Source: Nocardia altamirensis NBRC 108246
GTDB lineage: Bacteria; Actinomycetota; Actinomycetes; Mycobacteriales; Mycobacteriaceae
DNA length: 64,000 nt
Direction: 5' to 3'
Assembly (NCBI RefSeq): GCF_001612685.1
Contig: NZ_BDAY01000054.1
Coordinates: 23,960-87,959, forward strand
The translations under genes and the position numbers were made by a program. This document shows positions 34,958 through 43,568 of this stretch, one piece after another; positions within the stretch are counted from its first letter, which is position 1, and every line of letters begins with the position of its first letter. The notes below the pieces were generated by a model. The model made no database searches. It saw only the letters and a list, made by a program, of their open reading frames with translations, and was not told the origin of the DNA.

Positions 34958-35278
34958 ATGGCAGCAGGGCGGTTGCGCAGTGTGCGGGTGCCTGACGAGG
35001 TCTGGGACGAGGCGATGGCTCGCGCGCAAGGTGAGGGCCGCTCGCTATCAGAGGTGATCGTGGAGGGGCTCGACCGTTATCGCACCGAGGGTACCGCTGG
35101 TGAGGCGCAGCAGCGTGCTGCGGTGCAGGTGCGTGCGGCGATGGAGTTACTGGGTGTGGTCGCTGAGACCTTGGAGTCCGGTGCACGCGGTCAAGCACAG
35201 GACTCCAAGCCCGCGCGGAGTCAACGCGGCGGCGACTCGAGTTCGGGGTCGGCGGAGCCGACGGCCAGCAAGCGATAG
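34958..35278 (+). CDS. Ribbon-helix-helix (RHH) DNA-binding protein
   Basis: 106 residues. The N-terminal 45 residues, LRSVRVPDEVWDEAMARAQGEGRSLSEVIVEGLDRY, give the beta-strand/helix/helix pattern of Arc/CopG-type RHH regulators (strand RSVRVP, turn at EGRS). The rest is helical and then low-complexity. RHH dimers bind short palindromes, so it is a natural candidate to bind the GTATATAC box that precedes its own operon. Its 3' end overlaps the convergent gene by about 58 bases. Confidence 0.8.
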   Translation: MAAGRLRSVRVPDEVWDEAMARAQGEGRSLSEVIVEGLDRYRTEGTAGEAQQRAAVQVRAAMELLGVVAETLESGARGQAQDSKPARSQRGGDSSSGSAEPTASKR

Positions 35279-36114
35279 GCGATGCGGAAGCCGTCGGAGC
35301 CGGAGGCGGACATCGATTGTTCCAGGCGGACGGTGACCCGCTGTCGGATCAGCGCCGGAAGCTGGGCCAGGATCGGCTCGTCCACCGAGCCGTGGATGTC
35401 TCCGTCAGGGCGTTCGAGGTAGAAGTTCCGGCGTACGGTGCGCCGGTCGTCGAGAATGCCTGTGGCGGTGACGATTTCGGTGTGGCGATTCAAGTCGAGC
35501 AGGCAGGTGTGCAGTAACTCGGCCTGCTCGTAGGACAGCACTGAACTCTCAGGGCCGACCGTGCCCCGCAATTCCAACGTCAGGGAGCGATTGGTCTCGG
35601 CGAGGGCGTTGACCACTTGCCCGATGGCGACGCGCTGGCTGAACGGCAGCGACAGGATCGCATCGATTGCCAGGTCGTCAGAGTGCGACGACGGAAGCGT
35701 CTGGCACAGCTCACGCGCAGCCTGTTCGACTTGCGATGGGCTCAGTTCGGTGTCGTCGAGTGGTTCGTCGTTGGCGTCGGGTACTTGGGTCGGGAGGCCG
35801 AAGACCAGCGTGTGCGAGGTGAACGCGAGTGGAACCAGCGCCTTGAGGTCGCAGACGCTGATGTGCCTGAGCGACAGTCGTTTACCCGGTTCGAGGCGAT
35901 GACGCCCGAACAGCGCGGTGGCACTCGCCAGGGCGAGAGCGATTGCCGCCGAGGTGTGTGCGGTCAGCGGGTCGTCGGCCGCGACGGTCAATCGTGGACT
36001 GGCATGAGGAAAGTAGTGTGCTTCAGCGGCCAACAGTGACGACCGTAGCAACTCCTCGGTAAATCCTTCGCCTTGATGGTGTTTCAAAGCCAGACGAAAC
36101 GGATTGCTTACCAC
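35221..36114 (-). CDS. Hypothetical protein paired with a DUF6932-like gene
   Basis: About 297 residues: begins VSNPFRLALKHHQGEGF, soluble, mixed alpha/beta, with no motif I can name. The GTG at 36114 follows GGAGG by 4 bases and overlaps the upstream gene's stop (7 bases), so the two are coupled. It starts with a stretch rich in His and Leu (LLAAEAHYFPHASPRLTV). A toxin-antitoxin or other two-component accessory function is possible but unproven. Confidence 0.65.
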   Translation of the reverse strand: MVSNPFRLALKHHQGEGFTEELLRSSLLAAEAHYFPHASPRLTVAADDPLTAHTSAAIALALASATALFGRHRLEPGKRLSLRHISVCDLKALVPLAFTSHTLVFGLPTQVPDANDEPLDDTELSPSQVEQAARELCQTLPSSHSDDLAIDAILSLPFSQRVAIGQVVNALAETNRSLTLELRGTVGPESSVLSYEQAELLHTCLLDLNRHTEIVTATGILDDRRTVRRNFYLERPDGDIHGSVDEPILAQLPALIRQRVTVRLEQSMSASGSDGFRIAYRLLAVGSADPELESPPR

Positions 36115-36623
36115 CAGACCTCCACGAACCCCCGGTGCCGAGGCGTGGCGTCCACGCCCGCGCACGACCCTTGTAGCCACGCCTGCTGACTGATGTGGCT
36201 GCCCAGGAATGCGGCAATGTGGTCGCCGACCGGATGGACGACGTCAAGATAGGGATTGGTCCGCGCGTCACCGACGACGATGACGTCGCGCATCGTGAAC
36301 AACTTTCGCATCCTGCTGCGCCCCTCCCGATTCAGCAGTTCCAATTCAGCCAGGTTCGCTGGGAACACCGTCAAGGTGAGTGCCGGCCCGTGAGCAGCGT
36401 GAGGTTCGCCGTCGCGGGTCACGAAGCAACCGTCGAGCCGCATCCACCCCGAACTCATGAATTCCCGAATTTGGCCGAAATATGCCTGCAGTGCGTAGAA
36501 GACCACTTGGCGAGCATCGCGATGCTCAGCATCGGCGACGAGTCGCTCGTGCACCTCGTCCAATGTCGCAGGCCAGCATCCGGACGGAAGGAACCCCTCG
36601 ACAGTCCAGTCCGGTAAACCCAT
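36108..36623 (-). CDS. DUF6932-like protein of unknown function
   Basis: 171 residues. The N-terminus MGLPDWTVEGFLPSGCWPATLDEVHERL, followed by MRLDGCFVTRDGEPH, recalls the DUF6932 family (FLP.GC.P.. then LDGSFVT), whose members lie next to regulators or nucleotidyltransferase-like toxins; the likeness is by motif only. The ATG at 36623 is preferred over a longer frame with no such N-terminus. Translationally coupled to the gene at 36114. Confidence 0.6.
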   Translation of the reverse strand: MGLPDWTVEGFLPSGCWPATLDEVHERLVADAEHRDARQVVFYALQAYFGQIREFMSSGWMRLDGCFVTRDGEPHAAHGPALTLTVFPANLAELELLNREGRSRMRKLFTMRDVIVVGDARTNPYLDVVHPVGDHIAAFLGSHISQQAWLQGSCAGVDATPRHRGFVEVWW

Positions 36624-36673
36624 GCGTTTCCCCCTCCCCTTGAACGCGCGGCCCTCGTGGGCGCGTTGAACGT

Positions 36674-37195
36674 TCAGCCCTTTTGGGTGCGCTCCCCCTC
36701 GCTCGTCGTCTCGATAACCTGCCGACCGCCATCGAGCAGGTCTTCGATCCACGGGCTCGGCTGGTACTCGCCGCCGACGTCCGTTGTCTGAGACCGAGTT
36801 TGGCCACGCTGCCCCACTCCGACAATAGGGCCTAGATCACCAGTGGTTCGCTGCCCTGCCGTAGCGTCACCGGCCGCCAACTCCGTCGCTACCTGGGCAA
36901 TCAATAGGCAATCCTGCTGCGATAGTCCTCGGAGGCGCTGGCAGATTTCGGTCGCATCGGGGTACACGCTGCGGTACCCCGAGTCGACCAACGCGGCGTC
37001 GAGCACCCGCCAATACGGGAAGCCCGCCTCCTCGGCGATCCCTTCCAGGATCCGCTTGTCCGGGAGTTGCCGCATCTCGCGCCGCTTCCAGGTGTAGAGG
37101 GTTTGCGGGGTGCTGCCGATACGTCTGGCGAACTCTGCTTCCTTGACGCCGTAGCGGTCCAGGTGCCGCTGGATGAGCTTGCGTAACTCGCTCAT
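36674..37195 (-). CDS. Helix-turn-helix repressor-like protein
   Basis: 173 residues with an N-terminal XRE-like DNA-binding domain: LIQRHLDRYGVKEAEFARRIGSTPQTLYTWKRREMRQLPDKRILEGIAEEAG. The C-terminal half is a flexible linker and an acidic tail, not the LexA-like S24 protease of classical phage repressors. The ATG at 37195 follows GGAGGCGAT closely. Divergent from a second HTH gene at 37475, so the two form the likely repressor/Cro-like switch of the prophage. Confidence 0.8.
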   Translation of the reverse strand: MSELRKLIQRHLDRYGVKEAEFARRIGSTPQTLYTWKRREMRQLPDKRILEGIAEEAGFPYWRVLDAALVDSGYRSVYPDATEICQRLRGLSQQDCLLIAQVATELAAGDATAGQRTTGDLGPIVGVGQRGQTRSQTTDVGGEYQPSPWIEDLLDGGRQVIETTSEGERTQKG

Positions 37196-37400
37196 TGATC
37201 GCCTCCGATCCGAATGTCCATGTGGTGCCGGACATCCCGTTCCACTGTTCCCGCCACCCTCGCCACGCCGAGAGGGTGTGCCCGTTCGTCCACCAGATCG
37301 TACGGCTACGGGCCCGCAGAATACGCAGGCTGCGCGATATCTTGCAACTGGAGACACGCGAGATTGTCCACCAGCTGCGCGTGAAAAGATCAATACCTCT

Positions 37401-37429
37401 TTGAAATCCGGTCCTCTACCTGGCAGTAT
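37401..37429 (+). promoter_or_regulatory. Predicted early promoter of the prophage operon
   Basis: TTGAAA (37401-37406), 17 bases, CAGTAT (37424-37429), with the start expected near 37436 and the first ATG at 37475. It lies in the divergent region between the two HTH genes, where a repressor should act. Confidence 0.55.
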
Positions 37430-37474
37430 CGGTCGCATTCGAACACAGTTTCACCACGGGGCGGAAGGATCACG

Positions 37475-37729
37475 ATGCGGTTGACATCAGGAGAAACTCT
37501 TCGGGCATTGATGCATCAGCGCGGCCACACGATGGACTCTCTCAGTCAGGTAGCCGGATGTTCACGCAGCTTCATCGGCCAGCTCTGCACGGGAGACAAG
37601 CCGAGCTGTTCGGCCGAGCTGGCGGCGCGCATCGTGGAGGCTCTCGAGGTGCCGATAGAACTGCTTTTTGTTCCCGCCAAACGCGCAGTCAGCGATATTT
37701 CTACGCGCACGTTGCGCGGTGTCGCATGA
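37475..37729 (+). CDS. Cro/CI-type helix-turn-helix protein
   Basis: 84 residues forming a single XRE domain: LRALMHQRGHTMDSLSQVAGCSRSFIGQLCTGDKPSCSAELAARIVEALEVPIELLF. A Cro-like regulator at the start of the phage operon. GGAAGG precedes the ATG. Its stop overlaps the next start (ATGA), the first of a long series of such overlaps. Confidence 0.85.
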   Translation: MRLTSGETLRALMHQRGHTMDSLSQVAGCSRSFIGQLCTGDKPSCSAELAARIVEALEVPIELLFVPAKRAVSDISTRTLRGVA

Positions 37730-38019
37730 GTGTGGAGGCCGAAGAGGTCGACCGTAGGCGCATGGCGTCGCCGATCGAGCAGACCTTCGAGGTATTGGAG
37801 GGCGCGGCCATCCTCAAGCAGACCGAAAGCTGGTACCTGGCCAAGCTGCGCAGCGGCGAGTTACCCGGCCACAAGGCTGGACGCCGCTGGTATCTGACTC
37901 AATCCGATATCACCAAAGCCCAAGAGCTCACCGCCCGGCGCGGGTATGCCGTGACGCCCAATGCTGCCGGGTTCGCCCCGCGCAGGCGTCGTCGTTCGAG
38001 CAACCGCGCTCGCGGCTGA
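37726..38019 (+). CDS. Excisionase-like winged helix DNA-binding protein
   Basis: 97 residues with a MerR/excisionase-type domain: FEVLEGAAILKQTESWYLAKLRSGELPGHKAGRRWYLTQSDITKAQEL. A basic tail (RRRRRSSNRARG) follows. It may act as an excision factor or as a regulator. ATG within the ATGA overlap with the preceding gene. Confidence 0.8.
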   Translation: MSVEAEEVDRRRMASPIEQTFEVLEGAAILKQTESWYLAKLRSGELPGHKAGRRWYLTQSDITKAQELTARRGYAVTPNAAGFAPRRRRRSSNRARG

Positions 38020-38157
38020 CGCCCCTCTCAGACTCCCTCGCGCGGCCCGCCGACGACCGCTCGAGGGCGCACGCCCCGGAAGGGAGGCCACAGGTGCACC
38101 TCAACACCTGCCCTTCCGGGACGTGCATCCCTATCGAAATGCGTTCCAGGAGAACAT

Positions 38158-38325
38158 ATGTCGAACAACGACAGCCGCACAGACGGCAGGCACCGGCCCG
38201 ATATCCCGCATGCGCGCTCCGTGGAGGACATCCGAGACCGGCTGCGCCGCGAACAGCCCGCCACCGACGACCCACAGACGGCGACCTCCGAGGACCAGTA
38301 CAGCGACGGGGGGTCGGCGGCATGA
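38158..38325 (+). CDS. Small hydrophilic protein (55 residues)
   Basis: Begins MSNNDSRTDGRHRPDIPHAR, then a short helix (SVEDIRDRLRREQ) and an acidic end; probably disordered. AGGAGA lies 6 bases before the ATG. Its stop overlaps the next ATG. Unknown function. Confidence 0.65.
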   Translation: MSNNDSRTDGRHRPDIPHARSVEDIRDRLRREQPATDDPQTATSEDQYSDGGSAA

Positions 38326-38714
38326 GCGCCAACGAGGATCTGCTGCAGGCCGCCGACCTGCTGGAAGCGGCCACTATCGGATCGGTGCGGTTGGCGCTGG
38401 CGCAATCCCCGCACGGCCCGCGCGGTGGCCGCGCGGTCGAGGAGAATCTCGCGGCCGTCGCCGGTGTGCTCGATCGCCACCGCCACCTGCAGGAAGCGTC
38501 GATGACCATCGCGTTGGTCAACGCGATCTATGAATCTCAAGCCGCCAAACAAGAACTCACCACTGCAGCCAGTGTCCCCGGCGATGCCGGAGACGTCGCG
38601 CCGATGGCCGAGCAGGTCGCGCGTATCGCACGCGGGCTGCTGGTAAATCCGGCCGGTACACCGTTGCATCAGCTCGGGCAGGATCTCGCTGCCATCGCTG
38701 AGGAGCATGTGTGA
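38322..38714 (+). CDS. Hypothetical helical protein in the phage operon
   Basis: 130 residues, almost entirely alpha-helical (NEDLLQAADLLEAATIGSV; GQDLAAIAEEHV), with no recognised family. ATGA start overlap and GTGA end overlap with the whiB-like gene. Confidence 0.7.
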   Translation: MSANEDLLQAADLLEAATIGSVRLALAQSPHGPRGGRAVEENLAAVAGVLDRHRHLQEASMTIALVNAIYESQAAKQELTTAASVPGDAGDVAPMAEQVARIARGLLVNPAGTPLHQLGQDLAAIAEEHV

Positions 38715-38995
38715 GTTACGAGTGGCGGGATCGGGCCGCTTGTCGCAGCACATACCCGGAGGTGTTCTTCCCCATCTCCCGCACCCAGCCCGGTCGCCGA
38801 CCCATCCCGGCCGACCGGGTCACCCCACGGCGAATCTGCACCAGTTGCCTGGTCGGGCTGGACTGCGCGCGTCTCGGGCTCACCGCGCTCGACAAGGGGT
38901 GGCGTCACGGCATCTATGCCGGAGTCGACCTCGAAGAACGCGGCGCCCGTCAGGCGCTGCTTGCGGTGATCGAGAAACATTCGGTGACAACGTGA
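38711..38995 (+). CDS. WhiB-family iron-sulfur transcription factor
   Basis: 94 residues with the four cysteines of the WhiB 4Fe-4S cluster: AACR, then RICTSC (two) and LDCA. The usual G[VI]WGG turn after the cluster is GIYAG here, and a short basic tail is lacking, so DNA contact may differ. Phage WhiB proteins can interfere with host WhiB-sigma factor regulation. GTG start in the GTGA overlap. Confidence 0.88.
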   Translation: MSYEWRDRAACRSTYPEVFFPISRTQPGRRPIPADRVTPRRICTSCLVGLDCARLGLTALDKGWRHGIYAGVDLEERGARQALLAVIEKHSVTT

Positions 38996-39936
38996 TCCCT
39001 GTATCGGTAGACCTGGCGATTCCCGAACGGCTCGCGGTGACCGGGCAAGTTGTCGAGGTTATGGCTGCTGTGCACCAGCAGTCACTGGCCGGACACATCC
39101 CGCCCGCACTCCCGGACGCGCCTGGGTTGTATGCCGGGATCCCTGACAGCCTCTACCACTCCGACACGTCGTCGCTGTCGTCATCGGGGGCGCGCACCCT
39201 GGTGATGCGCTCGCCCAGGGAGTTCCGCTACGCGCAGCTGCACGCCCCTGCGGCCAAGCCGGAGTTCGATTTCGGTCATGCCGCGCACCGGTACGTGCTC
39301 GGCGTCGGTGCCGACATCGCGGTCATCGATAAACCGGACTGGAAAACCGGCGAGGCGCAACGCCGCCGCCGTGAGGCGCACTCCGCGGGCTTGATCCCGC
39401 TGCTGGCCCACGAGGATGCACAGGCACAGCAGATGGCGCGCAAGGTGCGCGAGCATCCGGTCACCGGCCCGCTGTTCGAGGTCGGGCAGGCCGAGCTGTC
39501 GGGATGGTGGCGTGATCCCGAGACCGGGGCGATGCTGCGGCTGCGCACCGACTGGCTCACCGAGATCAACGGCCGCCTGGTCGTCGTGGACTACAAGACC
39601 TCCAAGGACTCCGGACACCGGGCATTCGCCTCCGCCGCAGCCTCGTTCGGCTACTACATGCAACACCCGTTCTATATCGAGGGCCTGCGCGCCCTCGGCA
39701 TCGACGACCACCCCGCGTTCCTGTTCGTCACCCAATCCAAGACCCCGCCCTATCTCGTGACCGTGTGCGAGCTGCCCGCCGAGGATGTCGCACTCGGGCA
39801 CGCGTTGAACCGGCACGCGATCCGCCTGTTCGCGGCATGCCAGGCCAGCGGCGAATGGGGCGACGACAGCGACCGCATCCACACCGTCGCGTTACCCGCC
39901 TGGGTGCGCTACCAAGCCGAGGAGATCCTGTCGTGA
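38992..39936 (+). CDS. RecE/YqaJ-like PD-(D/E)xK exonuclease
   Basis: 314 residues. The N-terminal part PGLYAGIPDSLYHSDTSSLSSSGARTL and the core GHAAHRYVLG (His), RLRTDWLTEINGRLVVVDYKTSKD (Asp and VDYK, the PD-ExK motif) match the RecE/DUF3799 nuclease group, which chews 5' ends for recombination. Paired with the annealing-type protein next, as RecE with RecT. Overlaps both neighbours by 4 bases (GTGA). Confidence 0.85.
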   Translation: MIPVSVDLAIPERLAVTGQVVEVMAAVHQQSLAGHIPPALPDAPGLYAGIPDSLYHSDTSSLSSSGARTLVMRSPREFRYAQLHAPAAKPEFDFGHAAHRYVLGVGADIAVIDKPDWKTGEAQRRRREAHSAGLIPLLAHEDAQAQQMARKVREHPVTGPLFEVGQAELSGWWRDPETGAMLRLRTDWLTEINGRLVVVDYKTSKDSGHRAFASAAASFGYYMQHPFYIEGLRALGIDDHPAFLFVTQSKTPPYLVTVCELPAEDVALGHALNRHAIRLFAACQASGEWGDDSDRIHTVALPAWVRYQAEEILS

Positions 39937-40844
39937 CCGCACCCGTGCGTTACCAACCGTTGGCCGCCGCGCCTACCGCCCGCGCCGAGATCGGACAGGC
40001 GACCGCGGTCGAACAGTCCCGCGCGGTTGCCGAGGTCCAGGCGGCGGTGTTCGTCGCTCAGCAGCGGCCGAGGAACAAGTCCGTCGCGGTCGAGGAGATG
40101 CGGGATGCGACCGCGCAGATGGCGGTCGCCCAGAAGGCGTACTTCCGCTATCGACGCGGCACCGAGCAGGTCACCGGTGCCTCGATCCACCTCGCCCGCG
40201 AACTCGCGCGGTGCTGGGGAAATATCGACTACGGCGTGAAGGAGTTGCGCCGCGACGACGACAAGGGCGAGTCGGAAATGCTCGCCTACGCCTGGGATCT
40301 GCAAACCAACTCCCGCAGCGCGACCACGTTCATCGTCCCCCACATCCGCGACACCAAACAGGGAGCCCGCAAGCTCACCGAAACCCGTGATATTTACGAG
40401 AACAACGCCAACGCGGGCGCGCGACGGCTGCGAGAAATGATCTTCAACGTCATGCCGTCGTGGTTCACCGAAGAAGCCAAAACCAACTGCGACACCACCC
40501 TCGAAAACGGCGGCGGCCAGCCACTCACCCAGCGAATCGCCAACGCCATCAAGGGATTCGAAGCGATCGGCGTGACCCGCGCCCAGCTCGACGACAAGAT
40601 CGGTCGCCCATCCAACGACTGGAACGGCCACGACGTCGGCCAGCTCTCCACCATCTACCAGTCCATCAAACGCGGAGAGACCTCCATCGATGACGAATTC
40701 CCTACTCCCGCTCAGACACAGCTGACCGCCGAGGAGATCAGCAAGGCCGGACGCCGACGCAAGACCGAAAAAGCACCGGAGACAACTGATCTGGCAGTCG
40801 CATCGGCCGAACCGCCTGCCGAGGGTCCGGATGGTGAGCAGTGA
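39933..40844 (+). CDS. RecT-like single-strand annealing protein (probable)
   Basis: 303 residues: MAVAQKAYFRYRRGTEQVTGASIHLARELARCWGNIDYG, then YAWDLQTNSRSATTFIVPHIRDTKQG and RRLREMIFNVMPSWFTEEA. This type of protein occurs next to RecE-like nucleases in actinophages. I assign it as annealing partner by position and by general RecT/Sak-like layout; no single diagnostic motif exists. The C-terminal 60 residues are charged and flexible. Confidence 0.68.
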   Translation: MTAPVRYQPLAAAPTARAEIGQATAVEQSRAVAEVQAAVFVAQQRPRNKSVAVEEMRDATAQMAVAQKAYFRYRRGTEQVTGASIHLARELARCWGNIDYGVKELRRDDDKGESEMLAYAWDLQTNSRSATTFIVPHIRDTKQGARKLTETRDIYENNANAGARRLREMIFNVMPSWFTEEAKTNCDTTLENGGGQPLTQRIANAIKGFEAIGVTRAQLDDKIGRPSNDWNGHDVGQLSTIYQSIKRGETSIDDEFPTPAQTQLTAEEISKAGRRRKTEKAPETTDLAVASAEPPAEGPDGEQ

Positions 40845-41554
40845 GGGCCAGTGTCACGCTCGGCACGGCCGATCTACGCGCCGCGCTCAACGCTGTCCGG
40901 GTGCACGCCAGCACCACGTCGGATTCGGACTGGCATGCCATCCGCTTAGCCGTCGACGACCAGAACGTCACCGTGACCGCGGGCGACCGGTTCACTCTCG
41001 GTCTTTCCATCGTCTCGGTCGTCGACCACGACCGGCAGGGCCCGTATGTCTTCGAGTTGCTGCCCGATGACGTGGCCAAAGTGCTCGGCATCTTCACCGC
41101 GGGCAAGGAATCACCGGCCTCGGACGCCCCCGAATATCTGGTGCGCATCGACACCGACGACGAATCGGTCACCGTCGTGGACTGCTCGGGCATGCTCGAC
41201 GGCCGCGCCCTCAAGGTGCCGCGCCTGCCGACCAGCACCACACTGAACGCGGTGCCGCGCATCATCATCCGTGCCCACTCGACCGGCTTAGTACTGCTGG
41301 AAGATCTCGTGTTTCAAGGCGAGTACGTGGCGCGGTTCAAGGCCGCAGCCACCGCCTACCGCGAAACCCTCACCTTCGAAGCCCACGAGGGCACCAAAGG
41401 GCTGCTCGTGCGATGCGGCGAATCATTCCTCGGTGCACTCATGCCGATCACAGTGCTCCCCGAGCACGCCGCCCGCATCGGCGAATGGCGCGACGGATGG
41501 GACCGCAGACTGCCCGCCATCCTCGCCGCAGTCGACGCGGACGGTGCCACATGA
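40841..41554 (+). CDS. Sliding-clamp-like (DnaN-like) phage protein, tentative
   Basis: 237 residues with repeated beta-alpha-beta units (ADLRAALNAVRVHASTTSDSDWHAIRLAVDDQNVTVTAGDRF, later PYVFELLPDDVAKVLGIF), reminiscent of one to two DNA-polymerase clamp domains. Located between recombination and methylation genes; a role in phage replication is inferred. Start GTG and stop both overlap the neighbours (GTGA and ATGA). Confidence 0.6.
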   Translation: MRASVTLGTADLRAALNAVRVHASTTSDSDWHAIRLAVDDQNVTVTAGDRFTLGLSIVSVVDHDRQGPYVFELLPDDVAKVLGIFTAGKESPASDAPEYLVRIDTDDESVTVVDCSGMLDGRALKVPRLPTSTTLNAVPRIIIRAHSTGLVLLEDLVFQGEYVARFKAAATAYRETLTFEAHEGTKGLLVRCGESFLGALMPITVLPEHAARIGEWRDGWDRRLPAILAAVDADGAT

Positions 41555-42918
41555 CCAGCCTCACCAGCTCTGCGAGCGAGATTCGCATCGGGTCGCTGTT
41601 CTCCGGCTCGGGCACCCTCGACCTGGCCGCCCTGCAGGTCTTTCCTGGATCACGGCTGGCCTGGCATGCCGACAACGATCCGGCTGCCGGACGCGTGCTT
41701 GCCCGGCACTGGCCAGATGTATCCAATCTCGGTGACGTCACCGAGATCGACTGGCGCACCGTCGAACCCGTCGACGTAATCTGCGGCGGCTTTCCCTGCC
41801 AGGACGTTTCCCTCGCTGGCCGCCGCGCCGGACTGGGTGAGGGAACCAGATCCGGGCTCTGGTCACACATGGCAGCGGCGATCGTGGCACTCGATCCCCG
41901 CTACGTGCTCATCGAGAACGTGGAAGGACTACTGAGTGCCTACGCCGTACGCGGAATGGAATCCGCGCCGGATGCTCTGGGAGGGCATCGCCATCGACCT
42001 ACTGTCCGGGCTGCCGGTGCCGTACTCGGCGCGCTGGCCACGCTCGGGTTCGATGCAGAGTGGACGAGCCTACGAGCGTCCGACGTTGGAGGATGCCACC
42101 GACGTCGGCGCGTCTTCATCCTCGCCTACTCAGCCGACTCCCACCGCCGGCGACCACAAAGGACAGGCCGACCCACCCGGGCATACCCGACGGGGGCGGC
42201 CCCGCGCCGACGGCGACGACTCGCCGCCGGACACGGTGACCCGGACCTGAGCCTGCTGCCCACCCCGTCGGTCGCCGACGCGACCGGCGGACACGTCACT
42301 CGTTCCGGTGCCCGCGCCGACGAGCTCCTGCTCGGCGGACTCGCTCGCGCGCACGCCGACGGAGCCCTGCTGCCGACACCTCGCGCCAGCGACGGCACGA
42401 AAGGCTCACCGAACCAACGAGGTTCGGGCGGTGACCTCATGCTGCCCTCTGCGGTGTATGCGCTTGCCAGCGACTCACACGGCACCGGTGGCCTGGACCT
42501 GCGCACCGTCATACGAGACGTATCCGCCGAACTACTACCCACCCCGACCGCCTCCGACGGCACGGGCGGCGGCCAGCACCCCGACCAACGAGAAGGCCAC
42601 ACCCGCCAGCTCATCGACTACGCCCTCGCCTACGGCTCTCCACGCTGGGGCGCCTACCAGTACGCCGTCACCCGCCAGGAACGGCTGACCCGCCCTGCAC
42701 CGTCCCCGACTGAACCGAATAAGAACGGAAAACCAAGGCTCTCAGCGGCGTTCGCTGAATGGATGATGATGATGCCCCCAGGCTGGATTACCGATCCGGA
42801 GATCGGGCTCTCCCGCATCGAGCAGCTCCGCATCATCGGCAACGCCGTCGTCACCCCGTGCGCGGTCGCCGCATACCGGCATCTGATGGCGCGCGACCCG
42901 ATAGGGGTGAGCGCATGA
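41551..42918 (+). CDS. DNA (cytosine-5) methyltransferase with dual-frame middle section
   Basis: 455 residues. Motifs: SLFSGSGTLDLAAL (motif I), GGFPCQDVS with the catalytic Cys (IV), LIENVEG (VI), DVGGCHRRRRVFILAY (VIII) and IGNAVVTPCAVAAY (X). Residues about 197-240 are arginine-rich and read like out-of-frame translation, whereas the other frame (41936-42250) there encodes SARWPRSGSMQSGRAYERP and PTPTAGDHKG, wording typical of the region before the LLPTP repeats in related phage enzymes. Three such repeats (LLPTPSVAD, LLPTPRASD, LLPTPTASD) follow in the main frame. A frameshift or merged genes are likely near 42130-42250. Confidence 0.75.
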   Translation: MTSLTSSASEIRIGSLFSGSGTLDLAALQVFPGSRLAWHADNDPAAGRVLARHWPDVSNLGDVTEIDWRTVEPVDVICGGFPCQDVSLAGRRAGLGEGTRSGLWSHMAAAIVALDPRYVLIENVEGLLSAYAVRGMESAPDALGGHRHRPTVRAAGAVLGALATLGFDAEWTSLRASDVGGCHRRRRVFILAYSADSHRRRPQRTGRPTRAYPTGAAPRRRRRLAAGHGDPDLSLLPTPSVADATGGHVTRSGARADELLLGGLARAHADGALLPTPRASDGTKGSPNQRGSGGDLMLPSAVYALASDSHGTGGLDLRTVIRDVSAELLPTPTASDGTGGGQHPDQREGHTRQLIDYALAYGSPRWGAYQYAVTRQERLTRPAPSPTEPNKNGKPRLSAAFAEWMMMMPPGWITDPEIGLSRIEQLRIIGNAVVTPCAVAAYRHLMARDPIGVSA

Positions 42919-43070
42919 CGGAGTTGCGGTACGCCGACGGCACCCGCGTCTGCGACCACGATGTGGAATTGCTGGCCCGCGCATTCGGTTTCGCTTCGGC
43001 CCGCGCCTGGTTCCGGTATCACCACGCCGCCGAGGAACGCCGGCGCCAACGACGTCCGCAGGCGCCATGA
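42915..43070 (+). CDS. Small basic protein (51 residues)
   Basis: Begins MTELRYADGTRVCDHDVELL; helical and basic at its end (ERRRQRRPQAP). ATGA overlap with the methyltransferase. Unknown function. Confidence 0.6.
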   Translation: MTELRYADGTRVCDHDVELLARAFGFASARAWFRYHHAAEERRRQRRPQAP

Positions 43071-43190
43071 CCAACCCGACCGCAGCGGACTCCGCCACCG
43101 AACCCTTGTGGGCTCGGCCCACAGACCGCCGAGCCGCGCCGCAAGCCGCACGGGACCGGATCAGCACACACAGAAGGTGGTGGGTGCCTC

Positions 43191-43568
43191 GTGGAACCAA
43201 CCACGGCAACGACAATGGTGCACCAGCTGAAACCGGTCGACACGTTCGAATGGCAGCGCATCGTGCGGCGCATCCAGATACCCAGCAGCGCAAAGTATCT
43301 CGGATTGATGATGACGACCTACGCCAATGCCGACGGCTCTCACATCCTTCCCGGCGTCGAGCGTCTGGCGCGGGTGATGTGTGTGTCGGAGCCGACGGTG
43401 AAACGCAACCTGGCGCTGCTGCGCAATGCCGGGCTGATCGAGCGCACGAAGCAGGGCAACCGGCACGCCGCCCAGGCCGACGAGTACCGGCTCACGATGC
43501 CGTCGAACGTCTGCGATCTGGCGATGCTCGACCCGGACGAACACTCCACGTCTGGGAATCACCGGTGA
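43191..43568 (+). CDS. Helix-turn-helix protein, probable phage replication initiator
   Basis: 125 residues: WQRIVRRIQIPSSAKYLGLMMTTYANADGSHILPGVERLARVMCVSEPTVKRNLALLRNAGLIERT, a winged helix typical of phage initiators and primosomal proteins. The stop falls within the first repeat of the iteron array that follows. Another frame (43067-43849) overlaps neighbours on both sides with ATGA but its middle is not protein-like, so the original gene may have run through the repeats and be frameshifted. GTG start with only a moderate ribosome site. Confidence 0.7.
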   Translation: MEPTTATTMVHQLKPVDTFEWQRIVRRIQIPSSAKYLGLMMTTYANADGSHILPGVERLARVMCVSEPTVKRNLALLRNAGLIERTKQGNRHAAQADEYRLTMPSNVCDLAMLDPDEHSTSGNHR

